From NCBI GenBank assembly GCA_016197345.1, contig JACPVY010000318.1, forward strand, positions 1 through 5,596: DNA of 5,596 bases, written 5' to 3'. The DNA comes from Burkholderiales bacterium (lineage in GTDB: Bacteria; Pseudomonadota; Gammaproteobacteria; Burkholderiales; Burkholderiaceae_D). The notes under the pieces are model-generated. The model saw nothing but the letters and a program-made list of their open reading frames with translations, did no database searches and had not been told where the DNA came from. Below are positions 1-5,560 of this stretch, piece after piece. Within the stretch, counting starts at the first letter, position 1. Every line of letters begins with the position of its first letter. A program made the position numbers and the translations under genes.

Positions 1-1
1 C

Positions 2-421
2 AAGGCAGAACTCCGCACCGCAAAACAAGCCAAGCAAGCGGCCATGGAAAAGAAAGTCGCGTCTAGCCTCAGCCATGGTGTTAGCGCTGCCGCCCCAGCG
101 GCTGAGCGTGCCGTCAACAAGGCATTGAATAAAAATGCCTATGACGAATCTGACTTAGTTCAGCAAATGGAAGCGGGAACGATCAAACTCGACAAAATCG
201 CTGAAAGTGACTTGCCCGATGAATTGAAAGCCCTACCAGCGGCAGAGCGGCAAGCAAAGTTAGACAAAAGTCTGCAAGAACGTAAGCAATTACGCAGCCG
301 CATTGTTGAATTATCAAAACAGCGCGAAAGCTATCTCGCCGAACAAGTGCGCAAAGGCAAGGTGACCAAAACAGGCTTTGATGCCGCCGTCGCCAGTGCG
401 CTGGAGAAACAACTCAATTAA
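2..421 (+). CDS. C-terminal part of a charged, helix-rich protein (possible tail of a VWA-domain protein)
   Basis: The reading frame is open to the left edge: fourteen codons (KAELRTAKQAKQAA) precede the first internal ATG at 44, so the true start probably lies outside the window and about 139 residues are visible. No ribosome binding site precedes that ATG. The visible part is rich in Lys, Glu, Gln and Ala, with no membrane segment or cysteine, and looks largely helical or coiled coil. After an Ala-rich linker comes a block with the pattern AYDESDLVQQMEAGTIKLD, then LPDEL, and a closing helix containing RIVELSKQRESYLAEQ and a short FDAAVASAL segment. From memory this pattern resembles the tail of some proteobacterial von Willebrand factor A proteins, but the VWA fold itself would lie upstream and cannot be seen. 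The TAA stop is followed within 20 bases by a strong terminator. Coding is likely; the family is only a guess. Confidence 0.6.
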   Translation, partial: KAELRTAKQAKQAAMEKKVASSLSHGVSAAAPAAERAVNKALNKNAYDESDLVQQMEAGTIKLDKIAESDLPDELKALPAAERQAKLDKSLQERKQLRSRIVELSKQRESYLAEQVRKGKVTKTGFDAAVASALEKQLN

Positions 422-434
422 AAAAAACAGGCGA

Positions 435-473
435 AAAAAAACGCCCAAAGAGCAAATGCTTGGGCGTTTTTTT
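435..473. terminator. Bidirectional rho-independent terminator
   Basis: A long inverted repeat pairs an A-run plus ACGCCCAA (435-448) with TTGGGCG plus a T-run (460-473), giving about 15 paired positions. The inner AGC/GCT bases at 451-453 and 458-460 can form an alternative loop stem. Read rightward, the GC stem is followed by seven T; read leftward, by eight T on the minus strand. It therefore suits both the plus-strand gene ending at 421 and the convergent cold-shock gene ending at 523. Confidence 0.88.
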
Positions 474-481
474 ATGCATTT

Positions 482-503
482 TTTGGCACGATGCCGTGCC
501 AAA
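482..503. repeat. Perfect 9 bp stem-loop downstream of the cold-shock gene
   Basis: TTTGGCACG (482-490) and CGTGCCAAA (495-503) are perfect inverted repeats around a four-base loop ATGC. Neither strand has a T-run straight after this stem, so alone it is not a canonical terminator. On the minus strand it lies between the cold-shock stop codon and the terminator at 435-473. It may shield the 3' end of the mRNA or help termination. Confidence 0.65.
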
Positions 504-522
504 TGCAGCGCAAAATCAGCGA

Positions 523-732
523 TTAGATCGCGTTGACGTTGATCGCCGATGGGCCTTTAGCGCCATCTTGCAATTCAAATTGCACGTTTTGGCCTTCAGC
601 CAAGGTTTTGAAACCGTTACCTTGGATTGCCGAGAAATGCACGAATACGTCTTTGCTGCCGTCTGCTGGGGTGATGAAGCCGAAACCTTTGGTTTCGTTA
701 AACCATTTCACTTGGCCTTTGATTTGACCCAT
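523..732 (-). CDS. cspA: Cold-shock protein, CspA family
   Basis: This encodes a 69-residue single cold-shock domain, the usual family length. Such proteins bind single-stranded RNA and DNA in the cytoplasm and act as RNA chaperones that keep mRNA translatable; some members are cold-induced and others constitutive. The nucleic-acid-binding motifs are intact: RNP1 KGFGFI at residues 15-20 and RNP2 DVFVHF at 28-33, with the conserved KWFN at 9-12 and the closing GPSAINV near the end. The frame is open a further 14 codons upstream, but the ATG at 732 is chosen because the protein then begins with the family-typical [11 protein letters not shown] and has an AAGGA ribosome binding site nine bases upstream (742-746). 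The gene converges on the left-end gene and shares its terminator. Family identity is very secure. Which csp paralogue this is cannot be settled from sequence alone, so the symbol is a family label. Confidence 0.97.
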   Translation of the reverse strand: MGQIKGQVKWFNETKGFGFITPADGSKDVFVHFSAIQGNGFKTLAEGQNVQFELQDGAKGPSAINVNAI

Positions 733-857
733 GATGAGAATTCCTTTTGAATGTAAAAAAATGCATTGCGCCACCTAAGCCGATGTTGCAACACACTCGC
801 TCACGCTACCGCCAAATCCATAAAGAATTTTGCGCGGCGCAGCATGCGAGGACTGCG

Positions 858-887
858 AGTAAATCACGCGCCGCCCTAAGCTGTCAA
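858..887 (-). promoter_or_regulatory. Probable sigma-70 promoter of the cold-shock gene
   Basis: On the minus strand a perfect -35 box TTGACA (887-882) is followed after 18 bases by TTTACT (863-858), which matches four of six -10 positions. Transcription would begin near 851, leaving an untranslated leader of about 118 bases, in keeping with the long leaders of many csp genes. Within that leader TGCGCC (841-836 on the minus strand) can pair with GGCGCA (772-767), which would close a large structured domain just before the ribosome binding site. The -35 box lies about 18 bases after the stop of the upstream fusion gene. The -35 is convincing and the -10 is mediocre. Confidence 0.5.
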
Positions 888-904
888 GAACGCGACGCGT
901 TGTT

Positions 905-2734
905 TCATACACTTTCGTCTTTGTTGAATTCAAAATGACGTAAAAAATCCAAAAAGACCTGCGCCGCGATTTCTGCGTCGTCTGCGTTTAAGCTCTCTAG
1001 CGGATTGTGGCTGATGCCACCATTGCCACAGCGCACGAATAACATCGCAATATCGGTCAACTTGGCGACGCACATCGCATCGTGTCCCACACCGGAAGGA
1101 AGTTGCAACACCGGCAAGGCGAGGCGCGCAATGGCTTGTTCAAAACCGCGCATCAATGACGGCGCACAACTTGCCGCAGCTTGCTCTAACAATGGCTGAT
1201 GATGGAAATGGATGCGTCGCCGCGCGCAAATCGTGCGCACTGCTTCAAAAATTTCCTCCACCGCATGGCGGCGTAGCGCATCGTCGCCAGAGCGAATATC
1301 AAGCGATAAGGTGCAGCCGCCTGGAATCACGTTGACCGAGCCGCCCGGCACCTGCAATTGCCCCACCGTACCGACTAAACCAGCTTGCTGGCACCGCGCT
1401 TCTATCATCAAGATAATCTCAGCCGCCGCGCAGGCCGCATCACGCCGCATTGCCATCGGTGTCGTGCCAGCATGCCCAGCCTGTCCCTCCAGATGCAATA
1501 GATAGCGGCTACAACCGGCAATTGCCGTCACCACACCGACCGCTAAATCTTGCTGCAATAGCACTGGCCCTTGTTCAATATGCACTTCGACAAAACCCAG
1601 CACCTGATCCGCCTTGCGCGCGATGGCGGGAATCGCCGCTGCATCTAAGCCTGCATCCTGCAAAGCTTGACGCATGCTGATGCCTTGCCCATCAGTTTTT
1701 TCCAATAGGGACAGGTCAAACTCACCGATCAAGGCTTTGCTACCAAGAAAAGTCGATTGGTAGCGCACACCTTCCTCGTCGGCAAAAGCGACCACCTCGA
1801 CATCAAACGGTAGGCGTTCGCCACGCGCGTGCAGCGCCTGTAGCACCGCAATCGGCAACAACACACCGAGTCTGCCATCGTATTTCCCGCCATTTCTGAC
1901 GGTGTCGAAATGGGAACCTGTGATCAAGGTCTTCGCTCCGGCAGCCGCACCGCGATAGCGCCCTACCACATTGCCGACCGCATCGATCGTCACTTCCATG
2001 CCAGCTTCTTGCATCCAAGTCTTCAGCAGCGCTGCGCAGGTGCGATGAGCTGGGGTTAGCCAAGCACAAGTGAGCATGCCTTCGTCATCGCTATAGCGGG
2101 CCAACTCCTCGGCCCTATCCATGATCCACAAGCCGAATTCATATTGGTTTTCAAACAAGGCATTCAAGCGCATTTCAGCGATCCGCCCAATCTGACGCAA
2201 GCATTCGAGCATTTCAACATCGGGCTGCAATTGCAAGCGACGCTCAAAACTAGCGATGATTTCTTGCCGCGTTAAGCCACGGCCATGGTCGCCTTTGACG
2301 GCGAGGATGAAGGGAAAGCCAAATTTGGCGTTGTAATCATGATTAAGGCGATGCAGGGTCGCAAATTCTTCCGCGCTACAGAGATTGAGGCCAACCAGCG
2401 CTTGTTCGCCCGTCGATTCCGCACCTAATTCGCCGGCCATCGCCGCTTTGCCAGCAAGCTCCGGGTGGGCGCGGATCAAGGCCAGTTGTGCTTCACTACC
2501 CGCCAACATCACCGCGCGTTGCATCGCATATTTCAGACTGACGAGGCTATCAAACGGACGCAGCGAGACGACTTTCTCCGCCACCCACGGCGAATGCTCG
2601 TAAATCGTGCTCAATTGCGCGATAAACTCCGCACTACTAGCGGCATTGAGTTGGGCGAGTTTGCGCGCACAGGCGCTAGGGAGAGAGGCGCTGGAAGCGC
2701 TGGGAGTGTTCGAAAGAGTGGCACTGCTAGGCAT
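905..2734 (-). CDS. uraD/allC: Bifunctional OHCU decarboxylase (UraD) / allantoate amidohydrolase (AllC) fusion
   Basis: This encodes 609 residues holding two purine-catabolism enzymes. The UraD domain (about 25-193) decarboxylates OHCU to S-allantoin. It shows YEHSPWVAE, the catalytic-His block HPELAGKAA (His90), the STGEQ motif (Glu110) and KFGFPFI (137-143). The AllC domain (about 198-605) belongs to the M20 hydantoinase/carbamoylase family and releases ammonia and CO2 from allantoate. Expected metal ligands are present: His275 and Asp286 in GSHFDTV...YDG, the Glu pair 320-321 in DEEG, His385 in VHIEQGP and His576 in ISHNP; GHAGTTPM, RRDA and SGVGHDA are also conserved. The linker is only a few residues. 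Both parts are near full family length with no visible defect. The frame also permits a TTG start at 2755, but the ATG at 2734 has AGGA six bases upstream (2741-2744). The first 23 residues are a Ser/Ala-rich tail, likely disordered. No signal peptide, so cytoplasmic. Confidence 0.95.
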   Translation of the reverse strand: MPSSATLSNTPSASSASLPSACARKLAQLNAASSAEFIAQLSTIYEHSPWVAEKVVSLRPFDSLVSLKYAMQRAVMLAGSEAQLALIRAHPELAGKAAMAGELGAESTGEQALVGLNLCSAEEFATLHRLNHDYNAKFGFPFILAVKGDHGRGLTRQEIIASFERRLQLQPDVEMLECLRQIGRIAEMRLNALFENQYEFGLWIMDRAEELARYSDDEGMLTCAWLTPAHRTCAALLKTWMQEAGMEVTIDAVGNVVGRYRGAAAGAKTLITGSHFDTVRNGGKYDGRLGVLLPIAVLQALHARGERLPFDVEVVAFADEEGVRYQSTFLGSKALIGEFDLSLLEKTDGQGISMRQALQDAGLDAAAIPAIARKADQVLGFVEVHIEQGPVLLQQDLAVGVVTAIAGCSRYLLHLEGQAGHAGTTPMAMRRDAACAAAEIILMIEARCQQAGLVGTVGQLQVPGGSVNVIPGGCTLSLDIRSGDDALRRHAVEEIFEAVRTICARRRIHFHHQPLLEQAAASCAPSLMRGFEQAIARLALPVLQLPSGVGHDAMCVAKLTDIAMLFVRCGNGGISHNPLESLNADDAEIAAQVFLDFLRHFEFNKDESV

Positions 2735-2880
2735 GGCGGTTCCTGTCACTGTCAAGAAATAAGACCCGCATGCTCATCAAGATGCGTCAAGCTGCATCAG
2801 CTAGCGCGGGCTGCGCCCATCATAACGAGCACCTTGTTTGCCACCATATGCAGGGACAGATACCCGCTTTGCTACGTCAG
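2735..2880. other. Non-coding leader region upstream of uraD/allC
   Basis: No gene is supported in this stretch. It should hold the uraD/allC promoter unless transcription comes through from lysR. It contains a short inverted repeat GATGC-N8-GCATC near 2791-2808 and scattered CATCA-type repeats. No minus-strand -35/-10 pair with acceptable spacing was found. Short open frames crossing it on either strand lack ribosome binding sites and recognisable protein sequence. Confidence 0.5.
2741..2744 (-). promoter_or_regulatory. Ribosome binding site that decides the uraD/allC start
   Basis: The minus strand reads AGGA followed by ACCGCC and then the ATG at 2734, a good spacing of six bases. The alternative TTG start at 2755 has no comparable site, and its TTGACAGT is part of a motif repeated elsewhere in the window. 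The ATG is therefore preferred. Confidence 0.6.
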
Positions 2881-3080
2881 CTATATAAATTTGTAGGGCG
2901 GGTTGCATGCAACCCGTCGCTTTAGGGGCAACTTGTTTGCCCACGTTTGTCAATCTCGTTCTTTGCACAGTGCTGCGCAATTCGAAGTATTCAACATACG
3001 GACACACCAAAATGAGGTGTTTTTTACGACGCGTCAAATCCATGGGCAACAAGTTGCCCACCCTACGAACTATATAAATT
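2881..3080. mobile_element. MITE-like palindromic element with terminal inverted repeats and flanking direct repeats
   Basis: The left end reads TTTGTAGGGCGGG (2890-2902). The right end (3057-3069) read on the minus strand is TTCGTAGGGTGGG, matching 11 of 13 bases with both differences transitions. Just outside, CTATATAAATT occurs on both sides in direct orientation (2881-2891 and 3070-3080), resembling a 9-11 bp target-site duplication; the exact border is ambiguous by two T. Inside are an 18 bp perfect palindrome (2899-2916), a GGGCAA/TTGCCC hairpin (2926-2942) and a TGGGCAAC/GTTGCCCA hairpin (3043-3060). About 180 bp with no credible coding sequence fits a non-autonomous miniature element. 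GTAGGGTGGG...CCCACC palindromes are, as I recall, widespread dispersed repeats in proteobacteria. The mobilising transposase cannot be named from this. Confidence 0.65.
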
Positions 3081-3120
3081 GGCGTTTTACGAACGCCGCA
3101 AAAAACGCACCCCCGCCAGT

Positions 3121-4053
3121 TTAGATCAATGCCTTCGCCGCACTACTGACTTGATCACGCAACCATTTGTGCTCTGGCGCTTGATGCACCCGTTCATGCC
3201 AAAGCTGAAAGAAATTCATGGTCGGGAAAGGAATCGGCACTTTAAAGGTTTTGATCGGCAAGAATTTTTCATAAAAACGCAAAAATTGGCTGCCCGTGGT
3301 CAGTACCAAATCGGTTTGCGTCAACATATACGGTATCAGGCCAAAATACGCCGATTCCACCATCACATTGCGGCGCAATTGCCGCCCGTCAAGATAGGCT
3401 TCGATTACGCCTTGAAAGCCCGGCAACATCTGGGTCGGCGCGACATGCGGTAAGCGCAAATAATCTTCTTCCGTCATCTCGTCAAAGCCAGTGCGGCGGG
3501 CGAACGGGCTATCGGCACGCATTGCGCAAACGACTTGGTCTTCAAATAACTTCGACATATGCAAATGCGGAGGCAATTCTTCCCAATTCGCAATCACCAA
3601 ATCGAGATTGCCATCGGACAATAGGCGCACATAATCGACTTCTGGCCCTAGCGTATGAATTTCGAGGCGACTACGCGGCGATTCACGACGTACGGCGGCA
3701 ACAATATTCGGTAAAAATTGGCAATCGAGGTAATCTGGGGCGGCGATTTTGAAGGTGCGCGCCTCTTCAGCGGGCACGAAAGGCATTTTTTTGACGAATA
3801 GACGTTCGGTTTCTTCCAAAATGCGCTTGGCCGGTTCGAGTAAGCTTTGTCCGTGTTGGGTTGGCACCATGCCGCGCGCGCCACGCACTAGCAGTGGGTC
3901 ACCCGTCAATTCGCGCAATTTACGCAGCGAAGCGGAAATCGAGGGCTGCGGTTGATTGAGTTTGAGTGCAACGCGCGAGACGTTTTTTTCGCATAGCAAC
4001 AGGTACAAGATGCGAATTAAGTGGATATCGAGGTGATCAGGCAAGCTAGACAT
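3121..4053 (-). CDS. LysR-family transcriptional regulator, likely controlling urate catabolism
   Basis: This encodes 310 residues, the normal length for the family. The N-terminal winged helix-turn-helix spans about residues 8-67, with VSRVALKLNQPQPSISASL covering the helix-turn-helix and LRELTGDPLLVR leading into the wing. A linker helix (about 70-92) leads to a two-lobed ligand-binding domain (about 96-300) beginning FKIAAPDYLD. The start is fixed: an in-frame TGA lies six bases before the ATG at 4053, and the next Met is residue 62, already past the DNA-binding domain. No clear Shine-Dalgarno sequence is visible. The gene is divergent from puuD and on the same strand as uraD/allC, the usual arrangement for a LysR regulator of its neighbours. 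Regulation of both, and autoregulation, is therefore likely but inferred. The ligand may be urate or a pathway intermediate; nothing in the sequence proves this. No convincing terminator follows it. Confidence 0.95.
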   Translation of the reverse strand: MSSLPDHLDIHLIRILYLLLCEKNVSRVALKLNQPQPSISASLRKLRELTGDPLLVRGARGMVPTQHGQSLLEPAKRILEETERLFVKKMPFVPAEEARTFKIAAPDYLDCQFLPNIVAAVRRESPRSRLEIHTLGPEVDYVRLLSDGNLDLVIANWEELPPHLHMSKLFEDQVVCAMRADSPFARRTGFDEMTEEDYLRLPHVAPTQMLPGFQGVIEAYLDGRQLRRNVMVESAYFGLIPYMLTQTDLVLTTGSQFLRFYEKFLPIKTFKVPIPFPTMNFFQLWHERVHQAPEHKWLRDQVSSAAKALI

Positions 4054-4061
4054 AGATTTTC

Positions 4062-4086
4062 ATATTGGCGAAATTATGCCAAATAT
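4062..4086. promoter_or_regulatory. Inverted repeat over the lysR promoter, possible autoregulatory site
   Basis: ATATTGGC (4062-4069) and GCCAAATAT (4078-4086) form a near-perfect inverted repeat, with TTGGC and GCCAA separated by eight bases. On the minus strand the right arm and spacer include CATAAT (4078-4073), a five-of-six match to a -10 box placed to start lysR transcription near 4066. No good -35 was found. A protein bound here would cover the lysR promoter. Confidence 0.4.
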
Positions 4087-4108
4087 ACTGCAATTTCCAT
4101 GCAAACCG

Positions 4109-4128
4109 GACAATATCGCGATATTGTC
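4109..4128. promoter_or_regulatory. Perfect 20 bp palindrome, candidate operator between lysR and puuD
   Basis: GACAATATCGCGATATTGTC is identical to its reverse complement over all 20 bases and lies in the divergent control region. Relative to the proposed lysR start near 4066 it sits about 43 to 62 bases upstream, where LysR-type proteins often bind. It has even symmetry and no internal T-N11-A, so it is not a textbook LysR box. It could be the operator of this or another dimeric regulator. Confidence 0.6.
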
Positions 4129-4193
4129 GCCGCTTTTGCCATTTTCTCTTGTAAATTAAGTGGCAACTGGTCGCAGCGGCGCAGTCTTTCCTC

Positions 4194-4222
4194 CTTGACA
4201 GTGCGCGGCCATTCTTGACAGT
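4194..4222 (+). promoter_or_regulatory. Tandem CTTGACAGT repeats upstream of puuD
   Basis: CTTGACAGT occurs at 4194-4202 and again at 4214-4222, exactly 20 bp apart, about two DNA turns. Each contains a perfect -35 hexamer TTGACA. Neither has a -10 better than three of six at 16-19 bp, so a standard promoter is not established. They may be activator-dependent -35 boxes or a direct-repeat binding site for puuD. Confidence 0.35.
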
Positions 4223-4269
4223 ATGAGTTCTTTCGCAATGCTTAGGCTGTTTGCCCGAGCAAGCAAGTT

Positions 4270-4310
4270 CCACTGCTGTTGTCGTCTGGAGCGCCCGCAG
4301 TGGCAGACGA
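4270..4310 (+). promoter_or_regulatory. Interleaved inverted repeats in the puuD leader
   Basis: Two perfect 7 bp inverted repeats overlap in the order a-b-a'-b': CCACTGC (4270-4276) with GCAGTGG (4297-4303), and TCGTCTG (4282-4288) with CAGACGA (4304-4310). In RNA the two stems are alternative hairpins or a pseudoknot. With no bases between a' and b', a classical pseudoknot would be strained. The block ends 14 bases before the puuD ribosome binding site, so it could modulate translation. Confidence 0.4.
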
Positions 4311-4324
4311 GTTTGACCCTTGAT

Positions 4325-4329
4325 GAGGA
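4325..4329 (+). promoter_or_regulatory. Ribosome binding site that decides the puuD start
   Basis: GAGGA is followed by ATTC and then the ATG at 4334. The frame stays open upstream to an ATG at 4223, but that start has no comparable site and would add 37 residues unlike the family. The internal ATG is therefore the start. Confidence 0.7.
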
Positions 4330-4333
4330 ATTC

Positions 4334-5560
4334 ATGGATATCAACGCTTCGGCACTCGTTCCACCCTACTTACTTTCTTACGCGCTGGATTGGTTCAATC
4401 TCTTGCTACGCTGGTTGCATATGATCACCGGCATCGCTTGGATAGGCGCATCGTTTTACTTCGTCTGGCTCGATAACTCGATCCGCCCGCCCGAAAAAGA
4501 TTCTGATCTGGCAAAAAAAGGCGTTTCTGGCCATTTATGGGCGGTGCATGGCGGCGGTTTTTACAATCCACAAAAATATCTGGTCGCGCCGAGCGAACTG
4601 CCGCCTGAACTCCATTGGTTTAAATGGGAAGCCTATTCGACCTGGCTTTCTGGCTTCGCGCTGCTAACGGTGGTGTATTACTTCAATGCACAAGCGATGA
4701 TCATCGACAAATCGGTTGCGGATATTTCTAGCGTAGCCGCCATCGGCATCGGTCTTGGCAGCTTGCTGGCTGGTTGGACGGTGTACGATTTGCTGTGCCG
4801 CTCAAAATTGGGACAGAACGAACTCGCCTTTGGCGTCGTCGTGTATTTGCTTTTGGTGGGTGCAGCGTTTGGTCTGTCCCAGGTCTTTAGTGGACGGGCG
4901 GCTTACATCCATGTCGGCGCGATTATCGGCACGATTATGGTCGGTAATGTCTTGATGCTGATCATTCCCGGCCAACGCAAATTGGTGGAAGCCATGCGTG
5001 CTGGGCAAAAGCCCGACCCGATTCACGGCATACGCGGCAAACAGCGTAGCGTCCACAATAATTATTTCACCTTGCCAATCTTATTCATCATGATCAGCAA
5101 TCATTTTGGCATGACGTATAACCATCGCTATAGCTGGCTGGTGTTAGCCGCCATCATGGCCGCTGGGGTGTTGATCCGTCACTTTTTCAATTTACGGCAT
5201 AAGGGACGCACCGCGTGGGGCTATCCGCTTGCTGGCTGCGCAATCTTACTGGCGCTCGCGATTTACTTAGCGCCGAACGCGCCAGTTGCCAACAGCAGCA
5301 AAGCACCAGACCTGTCCCGCGTGCAGCAAATTATGCAAGCACGTTGCGTCGCCTGCCATGCCGAGCACCCGACTCAAGCGGGATTTACCGCTGCACCTGC
5401 GGGTGTCAAACTCGATAGCGCAGCGAACATTCAACAGCACGCTGCCCGAGTGTATAAGCAAGCGGTGGAATTGCGCGCGATGCCACTGGCGAATATGACG
5501 CAAATGACCGATGCCGAACGGCAAGAAATTGCGGCGTGGTTTATGGCTGGCGCAAAATAA
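4334..5560 (+). CDS. puuD: Membrane urate hydroxylase PuuD with C-terminal cytochrome c domain
   Basis: This encodes 408 residues. PuuD oxidises urate to 5-hydroxyisourate at the inner membrane and passes the electrons to its own haem, and so to the respiratory chain, instead of making H2O2 like soluble uricase. The N-terminal part has about eight membrane segments (roughly 14-46, 101-119, 133-153, 164-184, 190-211, 244-258, 267-282 and 297-313). Basic loops at 212-240 and 284-293 fit a cytoplasmic side, placing the C-terminus in the periplasm, where haem is attached. Family-like stretches include RWLHMITGIAWIGASFYF, HGGGFYNPQKY and NNYFTLPILFIMISNHF. The cytochrome domain (about 325-408) has the haem motif CVACH (Cys338, Cys341, His342) and a likely distal ligand Met383 in AMPLANM. 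Both domains look complete. It is divergent from lysR, and the uraD/allC fusion lies beyond lysR, which supports the urate role. No terminator is seen in the 36 bases that follow. Confidence 0.95.
   Translation: MDINASALVPPYLLSYALDWFNLLLRWLHMITGIAWIGASFYFVWLDNSIRPPEKDSDLAKKGVSGHLWAVHGGGFYNPQKYLVAPSELPPELHWFKWEAYSTWLSGFALLTVVYYFNAQAMIIDKSVADISSVAAIGIGLGSLLAGWTVYDLLCRSKLGQNELAFGVVVYLLLVGAAFGLSQVFSGRAAYIHVGAIIGTIMVGNVLMLIIPGQRKLVEAMRAGQKPDPIHGIRGKQRSVHNNYFTLPILFIMISNHFGMTYNHRYSWLVLAAIMAAGVLIRHFFNLRHKGRTAWGYPLAGCAILLALAIYLAPNAPVANSSKAPDLSRVQQIMQARCVACHAEHPTQAGFTAAPAGVKLDSAANIQQHAARVYKQAVELRAMPLANMTQMTDAERQEIAAWFMAGAK

Noticed and set aside
460..750. Plus-strand frame of 96 codons opposite the cold-shock gene
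   Set aside because: It is an antisense shadow of a well-conserved gene, runs through the terminator region, and has no ribosome binding site.
733..774. N-terminal extension of the cold-shock protein by 14 residues to an ATG at 774
   Set aside because: The extension is unlike the family, and a good AAGGA site precedes the ATG at 732.
2735..2755. TTG start at 2755 for the fusion protein
   Set aside because: It has no ribosome binding site of its own, whereas the ATG at 2734 has AGGA at ideal spacing.
2465..2896. Plus-strand frame of 143 codons overlapping the start of uraD/allC
   Set aside because: It is antisense to conserved UraD coding sequence and low in recognisable protein features, without a ribosome binding site.
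3004..3025. ACACC/GGTGT hairpin followed by six T inside the MITE-like element, as a terminator
   Set aside because: The stem is only five base pairs and no plus-strand gene ends nearby.
3081..3108. GGCGTT/AACGCC hairpin just downstream of lysR as its terminator
   Set aside because: On the minus strand the T-run lies before the hairpin, not after it, so the layout is wrong for intrinsic termination of lysR.
4054..4069. Five-codon leader peptide frame (MKIYV) overlapping the lysR start
   Set aside because: It has no ribosome binding site and is too short to separate from chance.
4223..4333. 37-residue N-terminal extension of PuuD from an ATG at 4223
   Set aside because: The sequence is Cys- and Arg-rich, unlike PuuD, and contains the interleaved stems; GAGGA directly precedes the ATG at 4334.
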